A stretch of DNA of 64,000 bases from Monomorium pharaonis (lineage: Eukaryota > Arthropoda > Insecta > Hymenoptera > Formicidae): positions 1 through 64,000 of the forward strand of contig NC_050473.1 of assembly GCF_013373865.1 (NCBI RefSeq). The letters are read 5' to 3'. The notes below the pieces were generated by a model. The model saw nothing but the letters and a program-made list of their open reading frames with translations. It was not told the DNA's origin and searched no databases. Position numbers and translations under genes: made by a program. Shown piece by piece: positions 26,053 through 38,830 of this stretch (the stretch's first letter is position 1; every line of letters starts with the position of its first letter).

Positions 26053-27602
26053 TTATATCTCGTCATAGTACGAAGGTCTCTGCGGTTTTATCGGCTTCGG
26101 TTTTGGCATCAGCATCGTTCCCAATTCCGTCAAGACCCATTTTGTCGCGCGCAATACCATAAAATGTACTGCGAATTGAAAGACAAGGGCACCAAATCCC
26201 TTGTATAAGCCGAGCGGCCCCTCAGTTGAGATTATCGTGCGATAACAATCGATCGCGCTGCTGTATCCAGTTAATAACGGCGTGACGCTTCTTCCGGTGT
26301 CCAAGTTGTCGATGATTGTACGCGTACCCTGAAGATGCAATCGATGAATAACAGTTTCGAGAGGATAAAACACGATGTCGGCCGCGCACATCGAAACGAG
26401 GATAGACTGCGTCTCTATATCCTGCACGACGCTCTCGGATAGCAAGTCTTTACTGTACGCTCCCTAAAATAGCATATAACATTCCTGTATAAGCATACAA
26501 CTACATGTCATCCTCTAAAGTATCTGGCATCAGATACATACCCTTGCTTCCTGCGAATGTTTATGCCTGACATGCATAATCCGACTGGTAACCCCTTTCA
26601 CAATGAGAGTAAAAAGATACTTCGATACTCCATAAACTATGGTGGGTGGTACGAGGGCGTAGATCGGAATGAGTCTACCCTTATTACACACGTCGAGCAG
26701 GCGAATCGCGCCGTCCCGGAAAACGTCCAAGATTCCAGGACACTCAGAAGCGATTTCAGACTGGACAGTCTCCACGAGCGACGCGGAGTAGAAGGGAGTT
26801 ACTATACCTATGGAGATACTGCAAAGATCAAAAAACATCAATAATTTCTTGCGATTCATTCATGTAAGAGATATAGATTAGTGTAATTACCATTTAAGGA
26901 GAATATGTTGACCAAATGCTTTCATCGAGCTGTTACAAGTGATCTTTCTGAAATGAAACATTTAGTTAGGTAGAATTTCTTACAATTTGCGCAAAATAAA
27001 TGCTGGCACTCAACAATTGCCTCACTTTTGCCACGGGGTAATTTTTGAAAGTAGGTCCTCAACAGCCATTGTCATTCCTCTCACAAGTAGTACAGAGCCA
27101 ATGCCTTTCCACAGCGTGTTTATACCTTGGGTCTGGTGCAAACGTATGATCACAGGTACCAGAGTTATGGGCATCAGGTGGTACTTGGACGCACCTGGAT
27201 TAACCTGGCATTGTCTCCGTAACACTACAAACGGATGGATCAGCAGGTTTCCCGTGATCAAGCTCGCCAATCCACAGCCTAGTCCGACGTACTTGCTCAC
27301 AGCGATGTCTAGAAAAAGGTGAACAAACAAAATTCGTCATAAATGTATAAGTTTAAATTTAAGGATAACAGTGAGCGATTAACTTGGACATTAATTCTCG
27401 CGAAAACTTCTGTCAACTGACGAATAAAAGGAGACTCACCGTCGTCGACGACCGGCGGATTGTCCTCCGCCAGGGGATGGATAACGGGTATGTCCAGAGG
27501 ACGTATAACCTCTCGACCGTAGTACCTCTGCGACGTTCCTGGCTCCCATGACCTAGCAGGTCGACCTCTGTACACATCCCCGTAACCCTCTAATCCCGCC
27601 AT
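26053..27602 (-). CDS. Slc25a46: Solute carrier family 25 member 46 (mitochondrial outer-membrane carrier-like)
   Basis: SLC25A46-type protein, an unusual mitochondrial-carrier-family member of the outer membrane that acts in mitochondrial fission/cristae organisation and lipid transfer rather than classical solute exchange. Five exons in phase: 27440-27602, 27026-27308, 26891-26947, 26542-26818 and 26053-26463 (396 aa, family about 420). The first exon is a hydrophilic N-terminal tail (MAGLEGYGDVYRGRPARSW). After it come carrier-like hydrophobic segments including GLGCGLASLITGNLLIHP, and later ADIVFYPLETVIHRLHLQGT, which is the degenerate Px(D/E)xx(K/R) carrier signature (PLETVIHR). It ends KPQRPSYYDEI. 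A 57-nt exon (26891-26947) is required to keep frame. Nothing suggests inactivation. Confidence 0.92.
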
Positions 27603-30097
27603 TCTTCTTGTGCGAAATAAGTCGTTAACGACTAGCTCGTTTCGCTGGACATTTGCTCGAATGTGTACGATTCACACTGTTGAGTTTATCATTCGACAGC
27701 AGTCATCGCCAGCCATCGCGATATCCAGCGATATTGCGAGAGATCAGCTGATCTTGGAAGCAGTAGCAGTGCGCCGCTGGAGCTATATTTTTAGATGCCC
27801 TTGCGCACAATAGAGCAATTATATAAAAAATAAAAGTAAATTTTTTTTTAAGAATTAAACGTAACGAATAATGGATACCTACGAATCAAATGTAAAGCAT
27901 TTAAGTTAGAAAATAGTAAAGTTAGAAAATATTTAAATCTCTAAAGTTTGAAAAATTTTGTTTAAATATCACATTTTGAAATATCTTTTTCAAAAGCTCT
28001 TCATAAAGCTTTTTATGAACAATACGTATACATTTAATAAAGCATGATTAAAAGTTAGTTAGACTGTAAACAATTTAACAAGCGTTAAATTGTCCAGGCT
28101 TACAATTAGACAATTCGCTTTAGCAAAGACTCGAACCCAACTTAGTAGAGATTTAAACCTAAGTTAGCGAAGACTCAAACCTAAGTAGGTTGTAACGCTA
28201 AAGCGTTATCCAGGGCAGCGTTATCGCTGATGCCCTAATGACTGAACAAAATGCTTTAGCGAAGATTCGAACCCAACTTAGCAAAGATTTAAACCTACTT
28301 AGATTTAAGTCTTTGCTAACTTAGGTTCGAGTCTTTGCTAAAACAAATTGTCTAAGCCTAGATAATTTAACGCTTATTAAATTGTTTACAGTCTAATTAG
28401 CTTTCAATCATGCTTTATATTAAATGTATATATATTGTTCATAAAAATTTTGATATTCCAAAATGTGATATTTAAACAAAATTTTTCAAATTTTAGTTAT
28501 CAAATATTCGAATTTCACATACAATTAGGTGAAATTTAACAAAGACTCAAATCATAATTAAGGCTCAAACTCTAGTTAACAGGAATTCAAACCTTACTTG
28601 GTAGAGATTTAAATCTAATAAGAGCAGATTCAATCTCTAAGGATCAATTAAGAATTTATCCATTAATTAATTAAGGGTTGAAACTAATGTGTTTTACTAT
28701 TTTAAAATTAAAAATTTATGAAATATGAAATATTATAGAAGAAAAAAACTTGATGAGAATGTAGCATTATATTTTCATATATTCTTGATTATTATATGGA
28801 TGAAATTTATAATTCGTTGTATGTACATGGAATTTAAATTTACATAATTTTATGTAAATGTGATGAAAGAGCACATTATTTTGCTACACATTTTATACAC
28901 AAGAAAATTTCCTCAATGAAACAATTTAGTAATATAAAAATCAGAATTGACAGAAAAGTCTGTACATAATTGATTCACATGTCATACATGATGTAACAGT
29001 TAACAATAAAGGATGTTCTTCATTTTCTTCTATCATGTAAAATTCTGATATTTCTGATATATTTACATACTGATGTAAAAACTTTTACGTAATTCTGTAA
29101 ACGTGTTTATTTAACAGAAAAATTTGCTTATTTTAATATCCTCTGATAATCTAAAATTTTGTCCTTTACAGCTATACTATTACAATTAATTGCTAATTAA
29201 TTCACTCTTGTCTAAATTTTATAAGTACTAAAAGACTGCTAACCGTAAGTACCAAATATTATTTCTTAGTATATTGGAATGACATGCATAAGGAAGTATC
29301 TTTGAATAATTTATGATTATCACTAAATTGTTTATCATAAATGTAATAAAATATGATAAAATCTAAGTAAATAAAAAAAGTACTTCTCTTTTACTTCGTA
29401 AATAAAAGTAGGAAAAGAGAAAAAATGCTTTCCTTTTTCTTAGATTTCAGCATTCATGTAATTAAATAAAATAATAACGTTCTTGGGCAATTTAAAACAT
29501 AAATAAGAAATTTATCATATATAAATCACATATAAATTGTAGCACAATATTGAAGAAGAAATTGTTAAATGTCTCATGTGTTGTTTTCAATATTCATGTT
29601 TGTTTTTAATAATGATAACAGTTCTCTTAATGTAATATGATAGTTTTATGAACACACATGAGATTTTCCTTTTATATCTATTTATAACAGTTAACGATTC
29701 TAAAAGATTCTCTCTTATTTTCTTATTTAAAACCTGATATAATTTTTTTTACGTTTACCTTATTTATATTTTTTTCACAATGTTCTATAAAATTGCATTC
29801 TACTTCTTACACGACATATTTACAAAATAATGTAAATATCATCAGAAAGAGTAACAAAATTACTTCTAAAAAAAAGTTGCAAAAATATAAGTACGTATAT
29901 ATTCCATACTTGGACCCTAATTATTTTCGAAAATTTCGCAATACTTTAAAACTGCTTATATTTCTCGCAAAACGTTGCTGCTCTCTAGTTAGAAAGAGAA
30001 GCAATGCTTTGTTTAAATTATACAAAATTCACTAAATTTACCACATGCATTGTGCAACCACTTATCATTTCTGTATATTATACAAAAACATTTACTA
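27603..30097. other. Intergenic region upstream of Slc25a46 with palindromic repeat
   Basis: The first 200 bp are probably the Slc25a46 promoter and 5'UTR. From 27830 the sequence is very AT-rich. It contains a long palindrome (27941-28497) and, just right of it to about 28690, further degenerate copies of its internal GATTTAAA-type units. No gene was recognised; the plus-strand ORF 29793-30035 is AT-driven. Confidence 0.55.
27941..28497. mobile_element. Palindromic (foldback/MITE-like) repeat of about 560 bp
   Basis: The left end TAAAGTTTGAAAAATTTTG and the right end CAAAATTTTTCAAATTTTA are inverted copies. Pairing continues inward through ATCACATTTTG / CAAAATGTGAT, CATTTAATAAAGCATGA / TCATGCTTTATATTAAATG and GACTGTAAACAATTTAA / TTAAATTGTTTACAGTC. 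The centre carries short degenerate direct repeats of the type CAAAGACTCGAACCYAACTTAG. No coding capacity. It is structurally similar in kind to, but unrelated in sequence to, the element at 3247-4789. Confidence 0.75.
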
Positions 30098-33000
30098 TCA
30101 CGTATGTCTCGGTATTGTATCGCTCCATTCCTGCTCGGACCGAATAAATTCCAAGTCGCTGTCTTCGGAACTATTATTATCATCGAAATACGGCATGGTA
30201 ACTTCATTGTCGTTTGACGGATATTCTAGATTATGACAAACAGAAATTAGGATAACAAAATTCATAAGATTATTTCTATTTCTTCACTGAGTACGTTTTG
30301 ATACATTACCGTCTTTGTATAATTGTGGTCTTCGAAATATCTCAATTTCTTTCTCATCGTCGTCGAATAAGCTACTACCATCTTTCAGTAAACTAAATGC
30401 GTATCCCTTTCTGCTCTTCTCCGAATACTCTTCCGAAGCTCGACACCTCGCGTAGATACACATACAGCACAACACGATGACAAAACATACCATACCTGTA
30501 CAATCAAATTGCATGGTATTATAAATCTCTATTATTCTCAGCTTCTCTCACATTAGACAATCCGCGAGTGACTTACCCGTTATCATGATGAATACGAGTC
30601 TAGGCATTCCCATGATACTGTCGTCGCGGACGAGTTTAAACATCAATCTCAAGGATTTCTTCGCCTCGAGCGAGAGCGTGGAAACAAGTTTGGTCTCCGT
30701 ATGATATCCGTACGCCGTGGCCGTTATATTGTGACTCCCGGGCGATAGTAGAATCGAGTAGAAGCCTGACCTACCATTTTTTATCAAATGCGGTGACCTA
30801 TCGTAAGACAAGACTACGTTCTCTATCGGTTCGTCCTCCTCGTTGGTGACGTATCCCCTTACACCTTTCTTCATCTCCTCTATACAGGCTAGTAAGCTAG
30901 CTTTGTTCTCCTGCCACACGACGATTGAGTGATCGGCAGTGCAGCAGGTGACGTACACATCTATCATCAAGGTGCTCGTATTGAAGTAGGCGTAATCTAT
31001 TAAGGGATGGCCTCTCCTTCCACCAATTCCCGCAACCGCGTGTATCACACTATTGTCACTGATGTTCAAATTCTGCTCGCATCTCGTGCTCGTGGACAGC
31101 TTGTTCGCTCTCGCGTCGGCGTACACCGACGCTAAGTGTCGCAGTACATTTTCATCGTAGCTTTCGTATTTTTGCTCGTGTATCTTACCGTAATCGTGAC
31201 CGAACGGGATTTCGATATGTCGCGAGCCACTGTTAAGATTCACAGCTAACACGGCATTCACGTCTTTGAGCCAACTCGCGATCATGGCCGCTTCTCCATG
31301 CAGCTTCTCGTGAATCGGAAATTGCAAGCTTTCCGCGAGCTGCGGCAAACAAGTAGCAAGAGTTTCATTGGAATCAGACGAGAATTCCGGGGCCACGTAT
31401 ACGGAGAAATCGTCTATGTAACTCGCGATTGTTGTGTCCTGCTTATAATTGTCCAGGAGATACGAGGCGAAATGCAAGAGTACTCCGGCGGTCACTGGCT
31501 CCGGCCGTAGAATGCCGGCCGAGAAAATGATGGCAGGTCGCCCCGTTTGTTTCCGGTCATTGTTGGAGCCGATCTCTAAACACATTATCTCGTCGCCCTT
31601 CGTAGTTTTACCAATGCTGTGAAGGGTTGTTTGCTGCGGATACTTCGCGTTGAGATCGGTCAAAGCACGATTGACAAAGCTTAACTTCTCAGGTTTCTTG
31701 TGGTGAGTGTTAAATGTCGTGCTCTGTGTCAACTTAATGTCGATATTCGTTATGTTTTGTCGTCGCACAGGGACTTTCAGCATTTGCGTGACGTATCCCT
31801 CGCAGGAAATCGTTAACGTGTACTCGCCAGGCACCAGTATCATTTTAAAGTAGGCCATGTTGTGCGACACGCCATAGCTTCTTCCTCCGATCTTGACAGT
31901 GGCTTGTCGAAGTGGAACACCATGTTTGTCCGTTACCGTCGCGCGAATTCCGCTCGCGAGACTCAGCAAAAGTTCCATAAGCGGTTGCAGATTCTCACGC
32001 CAAATGATAGGGATTGAATCCGCGGGTGGATATTTGCAACACGACAGACTTATGCTCATCTGCACAGGCAAGTAAATATAAAAAATTCACTTGGCAATAA
32101 ATTAAAAGTACTTAAATGAGTGTAAAGAAAAAAATTATGCTTACTACTGATGTGCCGTAAACGCGCTGTATAAAATTCGTTAAACGTTGCGTACTATTGT
32201 TCAGCTGACTGCATATTTCATTGTGCCTTGAATACTCATAAGCATCAGCAAGTGTTTTAAACGTGTTCAGATCGTCATTTGAATAACTGAAAGATAAAAA
32301 TTTATAAGAAATAAGAGATGGTCCATGACCAAATTTTTTCACAAATTACGTTTTTAAATATTAAATTATTGTACGTTGCAATACCTGATTTGCGAGGCAC
32401 CATCTCCCAATATCACAATAGCATCGTAATTTTCAGTCTGTAACATTCTCTTAAGCATATCCGTAACTCTATCTGCTTGCTGAGAGGTATCAGTGTTCTC
32501 CAATAACAACTTCTCTCCTACTTCGTCCTTGACTATGGGATTGCAATCCTCACTTTTCTCCACGTTATCAAATCCTGGATCGATGCCAGGAACGAAATGT
32601 AGCATGGTGTTATCCAGCAGTCTTTGAATTGGCGGGTTGCCAATTTGATTTCCCATAAGGATATGCGTCGCCAAACGTAATAGAATTTCTCTGCCCGTCG
32701 GCTGGGAAGCAAACAATCCTCCCAAAAATGCAATGCGAAATTTATTCTCGTCAGGTGATCCCATCTGGATAAAAGCGCGATTTTATTAAATTTTATTAAA
32801 TATTTTAAATTAAATATAGAACGATGTAATATAGGCACTGGATTATCGTTTCAACTCACATTATGCGTGATTTTCAATGAATGAATGGACATGCTGATCA
32901 ATGAATCACCGGCTATAAATTCTGCAGTATCAGGTTGATGACTTTCCAACTGGCTAAATCTAGCACTCAAGTCAGAATTTTTTAAATAGCCATTTTGCAA

Positions 33001-36000
33001 ATTTACCCTTAGTCCAAAATCGTATGCAGATGACCTGTGTGTATGTAAACATTTATATAAATAAGTAATTAATTCTCTTAACATAATTACATTCCAGAAA
33101 ACTTATATTAAATGATAAGATATAATGTACTTGAATAAACATGCAGTGTTGTGTTCCTCCATTAAAACCTCTTCAATTAAATTCTTCGTGAAAAAGATTC
33201 GAGCAAAAAATTCATTTTGAAAAATGTAATATCGCGCGGTTAAATCGCAGATCGTGTAGTATAAATTTGTATTTTAAGTAAACAATCATACCAGTGCAGA
33301 GGATCGTCACGCATTAATGTAAGATCCAGGGTTACTTCTCCATCTCCAGCATTTTCGGCAACGTATGATGGTATGTCGACACTCTGAGTGAGCGTTTCGT
33401 ATCCCACCGCGCTGACAGTTATATTATATCGTCCTGGTACTAATAGTCGCCAATAATCGCCTTTCTCGGCAGAATAAATATCATGCTTTATACCCTCAAC
33501 CGAGATTTTTGCATGGGGTATCGGAGTGCCGATGGACGAACTCACTACGCCATGTATACCTTTGCGAGACTGTGGAAAAAATATGTGAAAAGAATCGTCG
33601 CGTTAAAATTAATCGCTACGGTCACAAAATATAAATTTCTTCATAAATTACTCGTTTTCACTAAACTCGTACCATTTCGATAAAGCGCAAAAGAGGCTCC
33701 CTATTCTCCAGCCAGTAATTCGGCAAGTCGGTGGCGTTCGGATACTTTGTGCATCCAATTTCCAGAGTGATCTCGAAGTCATTGCTGTGCAGATAATTAT
33801 AATCTTGCATGCCACCAGGCACAGAATACCAGGCGGCGCCGTTCGTTATACCTTCCGGAAAACGTTCCTCGAGAAGCGTTTTTGAGCCATAGCCGTTCAA
33901 TATCGGCGGACATGGCTGGCCGAGGTGCATGTGGGGATGAGCATTGGAGTATGTCAATGCCAGCATCCGGAAAACATCGTTGTCCGGGCTGAGATTCGCG
34001 ACATTGGATGCCATGTTATCCGGTCCGTCATCGTAAGGATAATTCGCGACTAACGCACCCCCATGAAGATTAGCGGAGAGTACAAACGGGATTCTTGCTA
34101 TCCAATCCATCACTGCCTTGGTCTCGAGTTCCTGATGCCGATTAAACTGAAAGAGATATAATCGAGTGAGTGCGGTCTGTTTTAAGATCGTTAAATGATA
34201 CATAGGATGATTCATAATTATATTTAAATAGTTAAGAAAATATTAAACATGAAAATATTACATAAATTTTATACTACAGCATGCTTTACAGCAAAGTGTG
34301 AGCGTTTGAAGCATATATTTAATTTTATTAAGAGTTCTTTAAAATAACTATATATATATATATATTCTTTTTCCAGAACAAATATATAAAAAGTTAAAGC
34401 AAAAATTGTACAGTTTAGACATATTGCTCTTTCCTCTTTAAGGTATCATTCAAAATAAGATGGGAATATATCAAAATAACGATAATAAATAACAAAAATA
34501 AATCAGTGAATATATATGCGATGTAAATGTGAGAAAATACATCGGGAAAACGTACATCGTTGACTTCGTAATGATCGGGGAAGTTTCTGTTGAGATCTAC
34601 ACCATTCGCGTTTGCTCTACCTTTCACCCCGTAGACGTCGCCTTCCTTGGAGATCTCATATCCGTCAGGATTCATGCTTGGCATCACGTGAAGCCTGACA
34701 GTCTCCACAATCCGCGTGACTCTCTTATCGGTGCCGTAGTTCTCGCAGAGATATCTCAACAATAGTAGCAGCATTTCCCTGCCAACTACCTCGTTCCCGT
34801 GCATATTCCCGACGTACTTCATCTCCGGTTTCTCGAGACTGTGAACGCCAGGATTTTTCGTAATCTCCATTACATATAGCTTGCGGCCCTGAACAGAGGA
34901 TCCTATGTTGTAGAGCCTTGTGATATTGGAATAACTCGCGCTCAGCTCCTTCAGATATCTCTCCATCGCGACGTAATTGTGATGCTTGAACTCCACTTTA
35001 TGGAAAAAGCCGTACTTGTCGACGGATCTTACCACCTCGTCGAACGTATCTTCTCCTGAATCGCACGAATACACAATTATGATCGTCGTCAGAATTAAAC
35101 GCAAGGTTTTTGGAGAAACAATCATCGTTCGTGAACGTCGAGAACGTGTTGATGTATAAATGCAATGGATAAATAGATTAATAAATAAAACACAAAACAA
35201 GAGATGGAGATGTTATAAAACACAAGGTACGAAGAAAACGAAAAGGATGAGACAACATAAACAACATGTAATAAAAATAATATATGTAATTGTCGACATT
35301 GAAGAGGAAAAGGATAAGTATTGAGTAAGTTACTCATTGCTGAAGACAAAAACAATGTTTTTATTTCTAGCTTTAAACAATACATGCTTGTAAGGAAAAT
35401 ATTAGAACATACATTGTTATACAGATTACGATATATTCGGCCACTGGCGTGTCCTCACATAGAGATCTACATTTATTAGTATAGTTCCCGATACAATAGA
35501 ATAGATATTGGCAGTACTATGTATCTCACATGGTACATGTAAAACACAGTACATTTCTTTCTTCCTTCATTTTATATACTTGCTTTGTATGAAATAAAAT
35601 TTGACAAAATTGTTTTGTATTGTCACGCATATCGGTTTTAAACATCATTCACAGAATTCCAGCCAAACTCTTTTCAATTAATTCTTATCAATAAAAAGTC
35701 AAATAACTAATTATCATTGGAAAAAAATAATTCAAATATTTAATAGCTTCGTTTACATTTATACATATATTAATACATTAATAACACCAATATTTGTTCT
35801 GCAATTTGTCTAAAATACTTACAATGGGAAATAATTGTTACTAATTGTATGTTAATAATTTGTCTAACGCTTTATCTATTTCCCATTAAAGAAAAAAAAA
35901 TTGTTTATAGTTTTTATGCTCATAAGTATATATTTTTTTATAAAGAAAATATAAGTTATAAAATATAAAACAGTTTATATATCTATGTAAAAATTTCAGT

Positions 36001-38830
36001 CTAATTCAAAATATAAAGTCTATAATGTTAGGTACCTATTATCTGTAAAGATATGTTTGATCAGTTAATTTGTTCTTGTTCGCGTTGATATTATAATATA
36101 CTATTTTCCAATTTACAGACAGGGCACTATTTGTTTTTGCTAGAATGTAGATAAGTCCGTACTGTATATTTATATAAATTTTAAATGTGATTATGAAATG
36201 TTCTTTTGGTTAATATATATCATAAAAAAAAGATAAATTAACATAAAACAATATTACAATTAAAAGTACAAGTAATGGTAAAATAAATATATATGCCTTC
36301 TGTCACAAATTGGAATATACTTAAAATATTTTCCTTATTTATTCACGTGTAAATGATAAAAATATATTAAAAAATCCTTATTCCTTTTCTTTGCCACCCG
36401 TAGTTCGTAAAATTCACTTCTCCATACCTTGTGCATATATATATGTATAACTAGATTTTTTGTCTAATTCCTTACTTAAATTAATTAAATAATAAAAAAA
36501 ATGCCATGTTGAAATCAGGAAACAAATAAGAGATTCTGCAGTCACAAATTATTAACGATGCGTACATCCAAATTTCGCAACATTAATTTGCTAAAACAAA
36601 ACAAAAAATTTACTAAAACAAAACAATAAAAAAATTTAATAATATAAAAAAAGTACTAAATATTTTTTTATAAGATATTTAAAATAAAATATTTAAATTA
36701 ACATTATTTTTTAATATATATAAAAAACATGTTACAATACAAACACAAAATATATATATTAAAACACAAATAAATGAATAATGTAGTTAGTAATAGTTTA
36801 TAACATTTTAGGCAAAAAGATAGAGGTTAGATAAACAAGCTACAACAGTACTGTTAGATAATTTAAATGTTTGAAAATTAGTAATCCTGGTCATCATAAT
36901 TGTCTACTATCATTTTATAGAATGCAGAAAATCTGTTTAAAAGTGGCATTTGTGGATAATTTATATCATTTTTACCTTGATCATCAAATTCTTTGCTGCT
37001 TAATGTAAAATTAAGAATTGTCGGTGCACCTTCTAATACATTTACAATTATTGGATCGCTGGGTTCGTATCTGGATAGAAAACAAAAAATATAAATAGAA
37101 ACAGGTAAAAATATATTTTACAGCACATGGTATAGCATATTGTATATTCATGTTTGAGAATTATGGCGTTTACATACCCCCACGCGATGGCATAAACCGA
37201 ATAGGTTCCTGGAAGCAGTAAGCGCCAATACTCGCCATCGGCGGTGGTTGTTACATTATGATTTATTCCTTCAACAACAACGTTTGCTCTTTCGATCGGT
37301 TTACCGTCCGCACTGCGTACAAAACCTGAAAAAGGTTCGAAAGGCATGTATTCGTAAAACCTCTTTCTAAAATTAATTTAACACGAAAGCAATACAAGTA
37401 TGCATGTTTACCCTTTATTCCAATATGCACTTGCTCCAAATATTTAATTAGAGATTCTTTGTTTAGTAACCACTGATCTGGTATTGTTGAACCTGGTGGA
37501 TATTTACAACAACTCAGCTCAAACGTTATATCGAATGCATTAGAACGAGCATAATTGTAGTCTTGCATTCCACCAATCACCTCATACCTGTTAACAAATA
37601 AAAAAATTTTGTGATAATTTAATTCATAGGATTAATCAATTTAATCTTGCAAGAATAGATCCAATCAGATAGTTGTTTAATTTCCCACAAATAATGTGAA
37701 TTAACAGTTTTATAAAGATTACTTTAAGAGTTTTGGACACACATCTGCAACAACAAATTGTTTATTCTTACCAATATGCTCCATTTGTGACACCATTTGG
37801 GAATATTTCTGGTGGACAAGCGTCACCTCTGTGCATTTGGGGATGATTGTCTGCGTAAACATGGGCGAGATACTTGAACAAATTATCGTCCGGGCTCTTA
37901 CTCTCTATACAGCATGTTTTTGGGATACTAAAAGAACACACGTCTTATTAGAAAACAGATAAAATTCTTAATAATGTAAACTGTAACAATTTAATAATAT
38001 GTAACACAGATATTGTAGTGACATAATTGTATAATATACCCAGAATCATATGGATAGCTGGCAACCACAGCACCACCGTGAAGATTCCCGGAGAGCACAA
38101 AGGGCTCGTTAGAGATCCAGGTCATCATCGCCACTGTCTCCTTCTGGCGACCGTTCAGAATAGACATGCCCTTCCTGATCTGACTGAGTCTTCTGTCGAA
38201 CTGATCGGGGAAGTCCCGATTCAGGTCGACATGATTAGCGTTCTCCCTGCCTGAGAAGTCGTCCTTCGACTCGCACTTGCCTTCCTAAAACGCAAGAGGG
38301 TATTGCAAAATCTATCCGCGATCTCAGCAAAGTCAAAGATCTATGATCAAATCTCTTACCACCGAGTTTTCGAAACCATCCGGATTCATGGAGGGCATCA
38401 GGTAGATGTCTGTCTCGTTCACCAGTCGGGTGATGCGATCGTCTTTGCCGTAGCGGTCGAGGAGGTACTGGCCCAGAATGACGAGCAGTTGCCTGCCGAC
38501 GGCCTCGTCGCCGTGCATGTTGGCGACGAGCTTGACCATGGGCTCACCGGGCTTACGCCGCTCGACATCCCCCGAGATCTCCAGGACAAGGAGGTCTCGA
38601 CCCTCGACCGACCTCCCGATGGAGTGGACGCGCGCCAAATGTGGGTACCGCCGCTCCAGGGAGTCGAACAGCCGCCGCAGGTCTTCGTAATGCGTGTAGG
38701 ACGTGGTGACGTAGTCACCGTTCCGCTCGGGCTGGTCGACCGCGACGTTCAGCGCGTAGCCGTTCGCCAGGGCGCAAAGGGAGAGCGCGGCGCAGACAAG
38801 CGCAAGGATAACGACGCCGCGATCGTCCAT
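30098..38830 (-). CDS. CPD: Carboxypeptidase D (silver type), four carboxypeptidase-like units plus TM tail
   Basis: Type I membrane metallocarboxypeptidase of the secretory pathway that trims C-terminal Arg/Lys after furin-type cleavage. Long form: 38360-38830, 38040-38284, 37772-37927, 37412-37587, 37178-37325, 36976-37070, 34556-35055, 33673-34146, 33292-33569, 32860-33034, 32385-32764, 32145-32286, 30577-32059, 30310-30495 and 30098-30225 (1678 aa, all phases close). It opens with a signal peptide. Unit 1 has HGDE (H106, E109), NLHGG and DITFELSCCKYP. Unit 2 has HGNE (H516, E519), NLHGG and EITLEIGCTKYP. Both are followed by transthyretin-like domains and should be active. Units 3 (about 850-1110) and 4 (about 1200-1480) keep the fold pattern but lack zinc and catalytic residues. 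A TM segment at about 1565-1590 (MVCFVIVLCCMCIY) precedes an acidic cytosolic tail. Alternative ends are listed separately. Confidence 0.92.
34556..35125 (-). CDS. CPD: Possible alternative first exon of CPD starting directly at unit 2
   Basis: Upstream of the acceptor used by the long form (TTCAG before 35055), the same frame stays open to an ATG at 35125. It encodes MIVSPKTLRLILTTIIIVYS followed by CDSGEDTF: a basic start, a hydrophobic core and a small-residue cleavage region, i.e. a credible signal peptide. A transcript starting in the 1.75 kb intron (35126-36877) would thus give a secreted or membrane-anchored form without unit 1. Seen: the open frame and hydrophobic profile. Inferred: promoter and use. 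Confidence 0.45.
35126..36877. other. CPD intron between unit 1 and unit 2
   Basis: About 1.9 kb of intron in the long form (35056-36975), strongly AT-rich. It would contain the 3'UTR of the short form at its left-reading start and a possible internal promoter near 35130-35400. No other gene or repeat family was recognised. Confidence 0.5.
36878..37070 (-). CDS. CPD: Alternative terminal exon of CPD giving a one-domain short form
   Basis: If the internal donor CAAG|GTAAAA (after 36976) is not used, the exon starting at 37070 reads on for 32 more codons and ends MIVDNYDDQDY-stop at 36878. This gives a protein of about 463 aa: signal peptide, active carboxypeptidase unit 1, transthyretin-like domain, and no membrane anchor. 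Drosophila silver is known to make single-domain as well as long forms. Here both choices are visible within the same exon. Whether this form is expressed is inferred. Confidence 0.6.

Noticed and set aside
25834..26208. 124-codon ORF (+)
   Set aside because: Its end is antisense to the last exon of Slc25a46; the rest is AT-rich intergenic sequence.
28100..28350. B-box-like GGTTCGAGTC motifs as possible tRNA genes
   Set aside because: They recur in both orientations as part of the palindromic repeat and have no A box or acceptor stem.
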